A stretch of 64,000 bases of DNA, from the NCBI RefSeq assembly GCF_004345825.1, contig NZ_SLXM01000002.1, forward strand, positions 124,001 through 188,000. Reading direction: 5' to 3'. Below are positions 45,550-54,485 of the stretch, piece after piece. Made by a program: the position numbers and the translations under genes. Within the stretch, counting starts at the first letter, position 1. Each line of letters opens with the position of its first letter. The DNA comes from Tenacibaculum skagerrakense (GTDB taxonomy: Bacteria; Bacteroidota; Bacteroidia; Flavobacteriales; Flavobacteriaceae). A model generated the notes under the pieces. The model worked only from the letters and a program-made list of their open reading frames with translations, was not told the origin of the DNA and searched no databases.

Positions 45550-46395
45550 GTGTTTAAAAAAATAGTCAAGATCGTTTCTATAATAATTTTAGTTTTAATT
45601 GTATCGCTATATATTGTATTTACAGTTTTTACTTCGCCAAAGTCAGATGAGCAAGTATTAGAAGCGTATGAGAACAGTTATGTAAAACCTATTTTGACTA
45701 AAGAGAAGTTTAAGGAATTTACGTATAGAAAAATAGAAATAAAAAAAGACACCTCACTCTCAACGTTGGTTTTTGTACATGGAACCATTGGGTCATTAAA
45801 TGATTTTTCTAAATATCTTTCAGATAGTTTACTACAGCATAAGTTCAATATGATTGCTTACGATAGGATTGGCTACAATTATAAAGATGAAAATCCAGTT
45901 CAAGAAAGTATTGCTTTTGAAAGAGAAATGTTGTTGGATATAATTAAAGATTTAAACAAAGATAAAGTAGTACTTGTTGGTTATTCTTATGGAGGTCCTA
46001 TTGCATTATCGGTTAAAGAAAAAGTAAAGAAGATAATTCTATTAGCACCGGCGGTTCATAGCAAAGTTGAACCAATGCCTTGGATGCTTAATTTTTACAA
46101 ATGGAAATTGACGAGATGGTTAGTTCCAAAAGTATGGAAGCAAGCTTCTAAAGAAAAATTGTCGCATCGTGAAGATTTGAAAAAATTTGAAAAAGAATGG
46201 AGTAATACTCCGAATAAAGTTGTTAGTATTCACGGAACTAGCGATTGGATTGTGCCGTATGAAAATTCAAAACTACTTCAAGAGCAATTTGATTCCAATC
46301 AATTTCAATTAGTTGATTTAGAAAAAGGAAATCATGGTTTGGTATGGTCAAATTTTGATTTTATTAAAGAACAATTATTAAAGCACGCAGATTGA
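45550..46395 (+). CDS. Membrane-anchored alpha/beta hydrolase
   Basis: 281 residues from a GTG start at 45550. One N-terminal membrane segment (about 5-25) precedes the hydrolase domain: VFVHGTIGSLNDF, nucleophile GYSYGGPIALS, VSIHGTSDWIVPYEN and the terminal His in KGNHGLVWS. It sits between menI-like and menF genes and overlaps menF by four bases. MenH is also an alpha/beta hydrolase, but MenH is soluble, so this is more likely a different esterase carried in the operon. Substrate unknown. Confidence 0.82.
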   Translation: MFKKIVKIVSIIILVLIVSLYIVFTVFTSPKSDEQVLEAYENSYVKPILTKEKFKEFTYRKIEIKKDTSLSTLVFVHGTIGSLNDFSKYLSDSLLQHKFNMIAYDRIGYNYKDENPVQESIAFEREMLLDIIKDLNKDKVVLVGYSYGGPIALSVKEKVKKIILLAPAVHSKVEPMPWMLNFYKWKLTRWLVPKVWKQASKEKLSHREDLKKFEKEWSNTPNKVVSIHGTSDWIVPYENSKLLQEQFDSNQFQLVDLEKGNHGLVWSNFDFIKEQLLKHAD

Positions 46396-47447
46396 AAATT
46401 TTAGAGAATATAGAAAGTGCACTTTCTAAAGATTTGCCATTTGTTATTTACAAAACTCCGAATTCAGATTTTTTACAGGCTTTTTTTCAGGAAGATGTAG
46501 GTGTGCATTACAGTCAAGATTATTCTGAGTCAGGTTTTATTTTTGCTCCTTTTGATAGTGAGAACAAAGCTATTTTGTTTCCAGAGAAAAATTCAATTAT
46601 ACAGCAAGAGAGAATAACTTTCGACGTTAATTTTCAAGATACTCAAAAGGTTTTAGAAAATAAAAGTCAAAAGGAGTTTCATGTAGGTTTAGTGAGTAAA
46701 GCTGTTGATGCTATAAAAGACAATCAGTTTTTAAAATTAGTCATGTCTAGAGCTGAAGAGGTGCTTTTGGAAGATGGTTTTTCGGAAATTGCTACGTTTA
46801 AAAAGTTGGTGCAAAAATATCCAACTGCTTTTGTGTATTTCTGGTATCATCCTAAAATAGGAAAATGGATGGGAGCTACACCAGAAACATTAGTAGCAAC
46901 TAAGAACAAGGATTACAGAACAATGTCTTTAGCAGGTACTCAAGTGTATCAAGAAAATATCAGTCCTTCTTGGTCATCAAAAGAAGTTGAAGAGCAGTAT
47001 ATAGTTACGGATTTTATAAAAAGTAAATTAGAGTCAATTAGTGAAGAATTATCAATTTCCGAATTAGAAACTATTAGAATAGGAGGGTTGTTACACTTGA
47101 GAACTATGGTGAAAGGGGAAATGAAGAATACAGTTTCTGATATAATTAATGTCTTACATCCAACACCAGCTGTTTGTGGTTTGCCAAAAGAAAGTGCTAA
47201 ACAGTTTATTCTAGAAAAAGAAGGGTATAATCGTCAGTTTTACACTGGTTTTTTAGGAGAACTTAACCTTAACACAAATACAGAAACTATAGAGTCTAAT
47301 TTGTTTGTTAATTTAAGATGTATGCAATTACATGCTAATTTTACAGCGAAAATTTATGTAGGAGGAGGAATTACCAAGGATAGTGTTCCTGAAAAAGAAT
47401 GGTTAGAAACTGTTCAAAAGTCAGGAGCTATGAAAAGTGTTCTATAA
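46392..47447 (+). CDS. menF: Isochorismate synthase MenF
   Basis: 351-residue chorismate-binding enzyme that makes isochorismate, the first step of menaquinone synthesis. The TTG start overlaps the upstream TGA (TTGA), a coupled arrangement. The C-terminal two-thirds show the family: FLKLVMSRAEEV, MGATPETLVAT, MSLAGTQV, HPTPAVCGLPKESA, YTGFLGELN and IYVGGGITKDSVPEKEW. The length is short, as in EntC/MenF of Bacteroidota. Alternative roles (salicylate or siderophore) are less likely given menD and menB. Confidence 0.92.
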   Translation: MKILENIESALSKDLPFVIYKTPNSDFLQAFFQEDVGVHYSQDYSESGFIFAPFDSENKAILFPEKNSIIQQERITFDVNFQDTQKVLENKSQKEFHVGLVSKAVDAIKDNQFLKLVMSRAEEVLLEDGFSEIATFKKLVQKYPTAFVYFWYHPKIGKWMGATPETLVATKNKDYRTMSLAGTQVYQENISPSWSSKEVEEQYIVTDFIKSKLESISEELSISELETIRIGGLLHLRTMVKGEMKNTVSDIINVLHPTPAVCGLPKESAKQFILEKEGYNRQFYTGFLGELNLNTNTETIESNLFVNLRCMQLHANFTAKIYVGGGITKDSVPEKEWLETVQKSGAMKSVL

Positions 47448-47455
47448 AAGAAAAA

Positions 47456-47495
47456 CCACCAATAAGATGTTAAACAACTTATTAAGTGGCTTTTA
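47456..47495 (+). terminator. Probable terminator after menF
   Basis: Imperfect stem CCAC-AATAAG / CTTATT-GTGG with small bulges and an 11-base loop, followed by CTTTTAC. Weaker than the other terminators here. Confidence 0.45.
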
Positions 47496-47525
47496 CTTTG
47501 TGTAAATTGAATTTGAATTAAAATT

Positions 47526-47888
47526 TTATATATCGTCGAAAGAAACGTCTGTAAAGCTTTCTGTAGTTTGCTCTACAAATCCATTTTCATCTTGTTTCTT
47601 AAAGTCTTTTTGATGACGTTCGCTAATAACTTCGCTTCCTTTATTATCAATGATAAAATCTGTTGCTTTGTTTAGCATTTCTTTGAAGTCAACAAAGTCT
47701 TCTTTGTAAAGATAAATTTTATGTTTTTGATAGTGGAAAGATCCATCATCGTGAGTAAACTTTTTGCTTTCGGTTACTGTTAAGTAGTAATCATCTGCTT
47801 TTGTAGATCTAACGTCAAAAAAATATGTTCTTCTTCCAGCTCTTAATACTTGTGAAAAGATTTCTTCTTGTTCTACTCTCTCGCTCAT
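47526..47888 (-). CDS. DUF3276 (PUR-alpha-like) protein
   Basis: 120 residues. The stretches GRRTYFFDVRSTKADDYYLT, HDDGSFHYQKHKIYLYKED and FKEMLNKATDFI are the DUF3276 pattern, a Bacteroidota and spirochaete family with a PUR-type nucleic-acid-binding fold. RNA or single-stranded DNA binding is inferred from the fold. It has its own transcript on the reverse strand, upstream of nothing obvious. Confidence 0.88.
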   Translation of the reverse strand: MSERVEQEEIFSQVLRAGRRTYFFDVRSTKADDYYLTVTESKKFTHDDGSFHYQKHKIYLYKEDFVDFKEMLNKATDFIIDNKGSEVISERHQKDFKKQDENGFVEQTTESFTDVSFDDI

Positions 47889-47972
47889 AATTCGAAGTCT
47901 TAAAAAATCGTAGTTTATTTAATTTTTACGTAAACAAATCTAACAAAATATTTTACTTGTACACATAAAACT

Positions 47973-49727
47973 CTAAATTTCTTTTTCTAGGAGTTGTTGG
48001 TCATATAAATTTTTATAGGTGCCGTTTTGTGTTATTAATTGATTGTGAGTTCCTTGTTCTATAATTTTTCCGTCTTCTAAAATGATAATCTTATCTGCAT
48101 TTTTTGCGGAAGAGACTCTGTGGCTAATGATAAAAGTTGTTTTGTTTTTAGAAACCCTTTCTAAATTTGATAATATCTTTTCTTCGGTCTCAGTATCTAC
48201 AGCCGATAAACAATCATCAAAAATTAAAATTCTAGGATCTTTAATAATGGCTCTAGCAATCGATGTTCTTTGTTTTTGTCCACCAGATAAAGTAACACCT
48301 CTTTCTCCTAATATTGTTTTGTATCCGTTTGCAAAATCTATAATATTTTCATGGATTACAGCATTTTTTGCAGCGGTAATTATTTCTTCTTCAGTAGCGT
48401 CTTTTTTTCCAAACTTTATATTGTTTTCAATAGTATCTGAAAATAAAAATGGATCTTGAGGAACAAAACCTATTTGATCTCTTACATCATCTAAATGAAA
48501 TTCTTTAATAGGCTTATCATCTATTAATACAGTTCCTTCAGTAGTATCATACATTCTAGCAATCATATTCACAATAGATGATTTTCCGCTTCCGGTTTTA
48601 CCCATAATAGCTAAAGTTTCTCCTTCTTCTACAGTGAAGCTTATGTTTTTTAACGCTGTAATATTGGTATCATCATAAGTTAACAACACGTTGTTAAACG
48701 TTACTTTTCCTTTTATTTGGGTTCTTTCTGTTGCTGTATTTCTTATTTCAGGAACTTGTTCTAAAAACTCATTAATTCTCGTTTGAGATGCTTCTGCTTG
48801 TTGAATAATCGATGTTACCCAACCTACAATGGCTACTGGCCAAGTTAATATATTAACGTATAAAATAAATTCAGCAATTACACCAATTTGAATTTCACCA
48901 GCGATGTATTGTTTACCACCTATATATAACACTAAGATGTTGCTAATACCAATTAGTAAAATCATTAAAGGGAAAAATAAGGCTTGTACTTTTGATAGCT
49001 CTATATTTTTTTCTTTTGCTTCTTCCGCTAACTCTGTAAAGTTTGAAAAAACGGCATTTTCAATAGCGTACGATTTTACCACATTTATTCCAGAGAAGAA
49101 CTCCTGGTTGAAAGTTGTTAGTTTAGATAAGTACTGTTGAACAATGGTTGTTTTTCTGTTAATCTCTCTACTTAACCAAAAGATAGAAATTGATAAAATA
49201 GGAAAAGGGAGTAGCGTATATAATGTTAACTTGTAATCAGAATTTAGCATTTTGGTAAAACCAATAGCAAAAAGAACAATCATGTTTAATGAGTACATAA
49301 TAGCTGGTCCAAAATACATACGTACTTTGGAAACGTCTTCAGATATTCTGTTCATTAAATCTCCAGTTCTGTTTTTATTATAAAAATTAACTGATAAATT
49401 TTGGTATTGTTGGTATATCTCGTTTTTTAAATCGAACTCAATAAGTCTTGAAACTACAATAATTGTTTGACGCATCAAGAAAGTAAAGAAACCTGCCAGT
49501 AAGGTAACACCAATAATTATTAAAATATTGATTAATAATTCATGCTTAACTGCTGCTAAATCAGTTTCTTTTCCTTTTACATAGTCTTCAACAATATTTA
49601 AAGAATTTTTTATAATTTCAGGAATCTTTAAAGAGAGTAATTTTGATAAAATTGTAATAATTACCCCTATAAATAATCTCCATTTGTATTTGATGAAATA
49701 TTTGTTAAGATATTGTAATGCTTTCAA
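47973..49727 (-). CDS. MsbA-like ABC exporter (fused permease and ATPase)
   Basis: 584 residues from a TTG start at 49727. The N-terminal transmembrane domain has six segments (about 1-320). The C-terminal ATPase has Walker A GKTGSGKSSIVN, Q-loop FVPQDPFLF, signature LSGGQKQRTSIARAI and Walker B ILIFDDCLSAVD. It belongs to the MsbA/MdlB exporter family; the substrate (lipid or drug) cannot be told. The Asp-Cys after Walker B, where Glu is common (DDC versus DEA), may lower ATPase activity and is typical of one half of heterodimers. Confidence 0.88.
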   Translation of the reverse strand: MKALQYLNKYFIKYKWRLFIGVIITILSKLLSLKIPEIIKNSLNIVEDYVKGKETDLAAVKHELLINILIIIGVTLLAGFFTFLMRQTIIVVSRLIEFDLKNEIYQQYQNLSVNFYNKNRTGDLMNRISEDVSKVRMYFGPAIMYSLNMIVLFAIGFTKMLNSDYKLTLYTLLPFPILSISIFWLSREINRKTTIVQQYLSKLTTFNQEFFSGINVVKSYAIENAVFSNFTELAEEAKEKNIELSKVQALFFPLMILLIGISNILVLYIGGKQYIAGEIQIGVIAEFILYVNILTWPVAIVGWVTSIIQQAEASQTRINEFLEQVPEIRNTATERTQIKGKVTFNNVLLTYDDTNITALKNISFTVEEGETLAIMGKTGSGKSSIVNMIARMYDTTEGTVLIDDKPIKEFHLDDVRDQIGFVPQDPFLFSDTIENNIKFGKKDATEEEIITAAKNAVIHENIIDFANGYKTILGERGVTLSGGQKQRTSIARAIIKDPRILIFDDCLSAVDTETEEKILSNLERVSKNKTTFIISHRVSSAKNADKIIILEDGKIIEQGTHNQLITQNGTYKNLYDQQLLEKEI

Positions 49728-49812
49728 TTCTTTAATGTTATTAAAATAAATATGTTAATTTGATAAACTTTACTGTTTGTTATTATAATATTCTTAATTT
49801 CAGATTAGCATA

Positions 49813-49843
49813 TTGCTTTGTAATTATGAAATTCATATTTTTG
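49813..49843 (+). promoter_or_regulatory. Promoter of the leucine-dehydrogenase-type gene with a dyad
   Basis: TTG (49813-49815), a 20-bp spacer, then TATTTTTG (49836-49843). A perfect inverted repeat TATGAA-A-TTCATA (49825-49837) overlaps the -7 element, a position suited to repression. Confidence 0.6.
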
Positions 49844-49894
49844 TTACCTATAAATTTGAAGAATGATAATTTCTTCATTTAAAACAAACACTAT

Positions 49895-50995
49895 ATGATG
49901 TCTGAAATTATTGATACTAAAGACCTTAAAAACGATCCTGTTTTTGGGCAACTATCTTTCGATGGTCACGAGCAAATCGTTTTTTGCAATGACGAAGATA
50001 CAGGATTAAAAGCAATTATTGGTATTCACAATACAACTTTAGGACCTGCTTTAGGAGGTACTAGAATGTGGCAGTACAAAACAGAGTGGGAGGCATTAAA
50101 TGATGTTTTACGTTTATCTCGTGGAATGACTTATAAATCAGCTATTACTGGTTTAAACCTTGGAGGTGGTAAGGCAGTAATTATTGGTGATGCAAAAACA
50201 CAAAAGAACGATGCTTTAATGCGTAAGTTTGGTGAATTCGTAAATTCATTAAGCGGGAAATACATTACAGCAGAAGACGTGGGTATGGAAACTCGCGACA
50301 TGGATATTATTAGAGAAGTTACACCTCATGTTACTGGTGTTTCTGAATCTATTGGTGGTTCTGGAAACCCATCGCCAGTTACGGCATATGGAGTGTATAT
50401 GGGAATGAAAGCTGCTGCAAAGTATAAGTTTGGTTCTGATAACTTAGCAGGTAAGAAAGTTTTAGTTCAAGGAGTAGGACATGTTGGTGAAACATTAGTT
50501 AAACACATAACAGATGAAGGAGCTCAAGTAATCTTAAACGATATTAATGAGGCTCGTTTAGAAGAGTTAAGCAAAAAATACAATGCAAATGTTGTGTTAG
50601 GAAATGATATTTATGGATTAGATATCGATATCTATGCACCGTGTGCTTTAGGAGCTACTATAAATGACGAAAGCATTGCTCAATTAAAGGCGTCTGTAAT
50701 TGCAGGAGCAGCTAATAATCAATTAGCAAACGAATTAAAACACGGTAAAATGTTAAGAGAAAGAGGAATTGCTTATGCACCTGATTTCTTAATCAATGCT
50801 GGAGGAATTATAAATGTTTATGCTGAGGTAGAAGGATATGATAAAGCTGAAAGCATCAAGAGAACTGAAAACATTTATAATACAACACTTGAAATTTTTG
50901 AATTAGCAGAAAAAGAGAACATCACTACTCACCAAGCTGCTTTCAATATTGCACAAGGAAGAATTGATCAGCGTAAAAAAGAGCAAAATAGCTAG
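49895..50995 (+). CDS. Leucine-dehydrogenase-type amino acid dehydrogenase
   Basis: 366 residues of the Glu/Leu/Phe/Val dehydrogenase family. The catalytic motif is GLNLGGGKAVIIGD, with upstream GPALGGTRMW and the NAD-binding GVGHVGETLVK. LAGKKVLVQGVG and NAGGIINVYAE complete the pattern of branched-chain amino acid dehydrogenases. It oxidatively deaminates leucine, valine or isoleucine to 2-oxo acids, feeding branched-chain fatty acids abundant in this group. Followed by a terminator and nusB. Confidence 0.92.
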   Translation: MMSEIIDTKDLKNDPVFGQLSFDGHEQIVFCNDEDTGLKAIIGIHNTTLGPALGGTRMWQYKTEWEALNDVLRLSRGMTYKSAITGLNLGGGKAVIIGDAKTQKNDALMRKFGEFVNSLSGKYITAEDVGMETRDMDIIREVTPHVTGVSESIGGSGNPSPVTAYGVYMGMKAAAKYKFGSDNLAGKKVLVQGVGHVGETLVKHITDEGAQVILNDINEARLEELSKKYNANVVLGNDIYGLDIDIYAPCALGATINDESIAQLKASVIAGAANNQLANELKHGKMLRERGIAYAPDFLINAGGIINVYAEVEGYDKAESIKRTENIYNTTLEIFELAEKENITTHQAAFNIAQGRIDQRKKEQNS

Positions 50996-51014
50996 ACAAA
51001 ACCAATAAATATTA

Positions 51015-51022
51015 TATTTTTG
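51015..51022 (+). promoter_or_regulatory. -7 element of nusB
   Basis: TATTTTTG followed by CGGGG. It sits only 2 bp before the hairpin at 51025, so a transcript from here would start within the stem. Whether the hairpin ends the upstream gene or marks the nusB 5' end is open. Confidence 0.5.
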
Positions 51023-51024
51023 CG

Positions 51025-51056
51025 GGGCGATAGAAACATTTTCTATCGCCCTTTTT
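51025..51056 (+). terminator. Hairpin terminator between the dehydrogenase gene and nusB
   Basis: Perfect 11-bp GC-rich stem GGGCGATAGAA / TTCTATCGCCC, 5-base loop, then TTTTT. Confidence 0.85.
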
Positions 51057-51071
51057 AAAGTTCCTCATTTA

Positions 51072-52010
51072 ATGATTAATAGAAGACATATTCGTTTAAA
51101 AGTAATGCAGTCTGTTTACGCAATGCAACAGTCACACACTTCAGACTTACTAAAAGAAGAAAAGTTTTTGAAGTTCAGCATTCAAAAAATGTATGATTTA
51201 TACGTCTTAAACCTTCAGCTTCTAGTAGAAGTTCAAAAGTATGCTGCAAAAAAAATTGAACTTTCTAAAAAGAAAATCTTAGCAACTAAAGAAGATTTAA
51301 ATCCTAATATTAAGTTTATTGAAAATAGACTGTTAGCTCAGATAAGAGATAGTGTTAGTTTAGAGGGCTATTTAGAACTGAATAAACTAAATAACTGGGA
51401 TATTGAAGAAGAATATGTGAAAATTATTTGGGAGGAATTAAACTCAAGTAAACTTTACAAAGATTACATGAATTCCTCTGAAGATTCTTATCATGAAGAT
51501 CGAATTTTTGTGGTTAATTTTTTCAAAGAAATTATCGCTCCTAATGAAAAATTAGCAGATTATTTTGAAGACACAATGATTTCTTGGGTTGATGATATTC
51601 CTTTTGTAAATACGTGGATTGTTAAAACCCTGAATAAGCAGAAGAAAGAAAATCCTTTTGTGTTAGGGCAGCTTTATAAAGATGATCAAGACAAAAGATT
51701 TGTTTCTGATTTATTCAACAAAGTGATGTTGAATCATCATAAATATGAAGAAGATATCAAAGAGAAAACTCCTAACTGGGAGGCAGATAGGATTGCAGAT
51801 ATTGATATGATTCTTATTAAAATGGCCATTACTGAGTTTTTGCATTTTTCATCTATACCTAGTAGAGTATCTATAAATGAATATATAGAGTTAGCAAAAG
51901 ATTATTCTACAAGTAAAAGTGGTTACTTTATCAATGGAGTTTTAGATAAGATTGCTAAAGACTATACCGAAAGTAATAAGATGGTCAAAATAGGAAGAGG
52001 TTTATTATAA
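51072..52010 (+). CDS. nusB: NusB, transcription antitermination factor (long Bacteroidota form)
   Basis: 312 residues, about twice the length of Escherichia coli NusB, as is usual in Bacteroidota. The N-terminus is MINRRHIRLKVMQSVYAMQQ; the C-terminal NusB domain (about 200-305) has WEADRIADIDMILIKMAITE and SIPSRVSINEYIELAKDYS. NusB works with NusE/S10 on rRNA boxA. It is first in the row nusB-DUF1573-yajC. Confidence 0.94.
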   Translation: MINRRHIRLKVMQSVYAMQQSHTSDLLKEEKFLKFSIQKMYDLYVLNLQLLVEVQKYAAKKIELSKKKILATKEDLNPNIKFIENRLLAQIRDSVSLEGYLELNKLNNWDIEEEYVKIIWEELNSSKLYKDYMNSSEDSYHEDRIFVVNFFKEIIAPNEKLADYFEDTMISWVDDIPFVNTWIVKTLNKQKKENPFVLGQLYKDDQDKRFVSDLFNKVMLNHHKYEEDIKEKTPNWEADRIADIDMILIKMAITEFLHFSSIPSRVSINEYIELAKDYSTSKSGYFINGVLDKIAKDYTESNKMVKIGRGLL

Positions 52011-52020
52011 AAAAAATAAA

Positions 52021-52028
52021 TATTTTTG
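52021..52028 (+). promoter_or_regulatory. -7 element of the DUF1573 gene
   Basis: TATTTTTG, 23 bp before the start of the DUF1573 lipoprotein gene. It matches TAnnTTTG; no clear -33 element. Confidence 0.5.
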
Positions 52029-52051
52029 TTGAAGTTAAAAACCAAATAATA

Positions 52052-52516
52052 ATGAAAAAAATAATTGGAATTTTAGCGTTGGCTGTTTCTTTTAGTTCAG
52101 TTGTTTCATGTAATAGTGGAAATGCGGCTGCAAAAGTTAAACAAGAAAACGTTACACAAGCGAATCAAAGAGATAAAGAAATTAGCCAAGGAGCACCAGA
52201 AATAGCTTTCGATAAAGAAGTGTTCGATTTCGGAACTGTTGAAGAAGGTTTTGTAGTAGAAACTTCTTTTAAGGTTACCAATACTGGTAAATCTGATTTA
52301 GTAATAACAGATGCTAAGGCAACTTGTGGTTGTACTGTGCCAACTTGGCCAAAAGATCCTATTAAACCAGGAGATACTGCTGAGATTCAAGTAAAGTTTA
52401 ACACGGCAGGAAAGCCTAATAAACAAAGTAAAACAGTTACGTTAACAACGAATACTTCTAAAGGTCAGGAGCAAGTTAAGGTAACAGGAATGGTAACTCC
52501 AAAAAATAAAGCTTAA
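52052..52516 (+). CDS. DUF1573 lipoprotein
   Basis: 154 residues with a lipoprotein signal (MKKIIGILALAVSFSSVVSC). The mature part is one ASH/MSP-like beta domain: FDFGTVEEGFVVETSFKVTN, then ATCGCTVPTWPKDPIKPGDT and VKFNTAGK. DUF1573 proteins are abundant in Bacteroidota envelopes; no function is proven. The stop overlaps the yajC start by one base (TAATG). Confidence 0.9.
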   Translation: MKKIIGILALAVSFSSVVSCNSGNAAAKVKQENVTQANQRDKEISQGAPEIAFDKEVFDFGTVEEGFVVETSFKVTNTGKSDLVITDAKATCGCTVPTWPKDPIKPGDTAEIQVKFNTAGKPNKQSKTVTLTTNTSKGQEQVKVTGMVTPKNKA

Positions 52517-52824
52517 TGTCTTACATGATTTTATTACAAGCAGATACAAGTGGTTTAATGCAAATGCTTCCTTTTGTAGCAATGCTAGGAGTGTTGTACT
52601 TTTTTATGATAAGACCACAAATGGCTCGTCAGAAAAAAGAAAAACAATTTAGATCTGAAATTAAAAAAGGAGCTAAGGTTGTTACAACAAGCGGAATTCA
52701 TGGAAGAATAGCCGAGATCAACGATAACAATAATACCGTTGTTATTGAAACAGGAGCAGGAAAAATTAAATTTGAGAGAGCTGCTATTTCAATGGAACTT
52801 ACTCAAAAACAAACCGAAAAATAA
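52516..52824 (+). CDS. yajC: YajC, Sec translocon accessory protein
   Basis: 102 residues with one membrane segment (FVAMLGVLYFFMIRPQ) followed by KKEKQFRSEIKKGAKVVTTSGIHG in the family pattern RPQxxRxKE...GDxVxTxGGIxG. It associates with SecDF in protein export. It overlaps the DUF1573 stop by one base and is closed by a terminator. Confidence 0.95.
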   Translation: MSYMILLQADTSGLMQMLPFVAMLGVLYFFMIRPQMARQKKEKQFRSEIKKGAKVVTTSGIHGRIAEINDNNNTVVIETGAGKIKFERAAISMELTQKQTEK

Positions 52825-52843
52825 ACGGTATTTAAAAATAGTT

Positions 52844-52868
52844 AAAGTGAGCTTTTGCTCACTTTTTT
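52844..52868 (+). terminator. Terminator after yajC
   Basis: Nine-bp perfect stem AAAGTGAGC / GCTCACTTT with a TTTT loop and a T run. Confidence 0.9.
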
Positions 52869-52900
52869 GTTTTTAAGTAGATTGCATAAAAAAATATTCT

Positions 52901-53833
52901 TTGGACACTATAAAAAACATACCTAAAATTTTTCTTAGTTTTTTAGCAGCTTCTTTTTTGATGTGGTTTTTAATTAATCTGTCAAAAGAGTACAAAACTG
53001 AAATAGTTTTTGATGTTGAATATGAAAACTTACCTCAGGAAAAAGTTTTTAGAGAGGCTCCAACAAATCAAATAAAACTATTAATTAAAGGAAATGGCTT
53101 TAAGCTCTTTTCTACAAACATATTTAGTAAGAAGGTTACATTGTCTCTTGATAAATACAAAAGGAACAAATGGAAGTATTATTTGTTAACGGATGATCAA
53201 AAGACTGAGCTACAAAATCAACTTAAATCTGGGTTAGAGTTACTTGAGGTTGTAGACGACACGATTCATTTGAATTTGGGTACCTATCGAACTAAAAGTG
53301 TACCTGTTAAATTTACCAATGCAATAAGATTTAAACCTGGTTATGGTTTGTCTGATGTTATTGTTAAACCAGATAGTGTGTTAATTTCTGGTCCTGAGGA
53401 AGAGATTAATGCAGTTTCAAGTGTTGCTACTAAAAGTGTTGAACTTGAAGATGTTTCAGAAGATGTTAAAATTACTGTTGATTTAAACCTTCCGGAAGAG
53501 TATGCAAACATCAAGTTAAGTAACAGCAATGTAGCAGCAGAAATTTTTACAGATAAATACACAGAAGGAACCTTTGAATTACCCATTAATATTATAAATA
53601 TACCTTCTGATGTAGATTTAAAAGTATATCCTAAAAAGGTAACTGTTACCTATAAAGTAGGTTTGAAAAATTATAGTAAAATTACGGAAGAATCGTTTGA
53701 AATAGTATGCGATTATCAATCTTCTGTTGAAAAAGGATTGGCTTACTTAGTTCCAAAATTTAAGAAAAAATCAAATCTTGTTTCTTCAGTTAGGATAACT
53801 CCACAAAAAATAGATTTCTTGATTCAAAAATAA
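52901..53833 (+). CDS. YbbR/CdaR-like domain protein
   Basis: 310 residues from a TTG start at 52901; the next ATG lies inside the membrane segment, so TTG is preferred. The N-terminal segment KIFLSFLAASFLMWFLIN anchors the protein. Two YbbR-type beta domains follow, with GYGLSDVIVKPDSVLISGPE as the clearest motif. In Firmicutes such proteins modulate the diadenylate cyclase CdaA; no cdaA is next door here. It precedes coaE by 11 bp. Confidence 0.85.
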   Translation: MDTIKNIPKIFLSFLAASFLMWFLINLSKEYKTEIVFDVEYENLPQEKVFREAPTNQIKLLIKGNGFKLFSTNIFSKKVTLSLDKYKRNKWKYYLLTDDQKTELQNQLKSGLELLEVVDDTIHLNLGTYRTKSVPVKFTNAIRFKPGYGLSDVIVKPDSVLISGPEEEINAVSSVATKSVELEDVSEDVKITVDLNLPEEYANIKLSNSNVAAEIFTDKYTEGTFELPINIINIPSDVDLKVYPKKVTVTYKVGLKNYSKITEESFEIVCDYQSSVEKGLAYLVPKFKKKSNLVSSVRITPQKIDFLIQK

Positions 53834-53844
53834 GAGAGGACAAT

Positions 53845-54432
53845 ATGTTAGTAGGATTGACAGGAGGAATAGGAAGTGGTAAAACTACAGTAGCTAAAAT
53901 GCTAGCAGCATTTGATAATGTTGTGGTGTATTTTGCGGATGATGAAGCGAAAAAGTTAATGAATACCTCTAAGCAAATTAAAGAACGTTTAATCGAGGAA
54001 TTTTCAGAAGAAGTTTATAATAGTGAAGGACTCTTGAATCGACCTTTTTTGGCAGGTATTGTTTTTTCAGATAAAGAAAAGTTAAAAACACTAAACTCAA
54101 TTGTTCATCCTGTGGTACATCAACATTTACAAGATTTTCTAAAAACGCATAAAGACAAAGATTATATTTTGTACGAAAATGCTATTCTTTTTGAAAATGG
54201 AAGTAATAAATTATGTGATAAAATAATCACAGTTACCGCTCCTGAAGAGTTACGAATCGATAGAGTTATGAAAAGAGATAATGTTAGCTATGAAGAAGTA
54301 AAAAACAGGATAAAAAATCAATGGACAGACGAAAAAAAAACAATTCAATCTCATTATCTAGTTCATAATCTGAATATTACTGTTGTTAACGAACAAATAA
54401 AAAATATTCACAATAAATTAACAGAATCTTAG
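53845..54432 (+). CDS. coaE: CoaE, dephospho-CoA kinase
   Basis: 195 residues catalysing the last step of coenzyme A synthesis. Walker A is GLTGGIGSGKTTVAKML, followed by VVYFADDEAKKLM, the conserved IVHPVVHQ and the lid region DRVMKRDNVSYEEVKNRI. Length and start are standard. It is the second gene of the ybbR-coaE pair. Confidence 0.95.
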   Translation: MLVGLTGGIGSGKTTVAKMLAAFDNVVVYFADDEAKKLMNTSKQIKERLIEEFSEEVYNSEGLLNRPFLAGIVFSDKEKLKTLNSIVHPVVHQHLQDFLKTHKDKDYILYENAILFENGSNKLCDKIITVTAPEELRIDRVMKRDNVSYEEVKNRIKNQWTDEKKTIQSHYLVHNLNITVVNEQIKNIHNKLTES

Positions 54433-54485
54433 TCTTCGGTTATAGATATTTTAACACAAATCTTAAATTTTTCTTAAAAACACAT

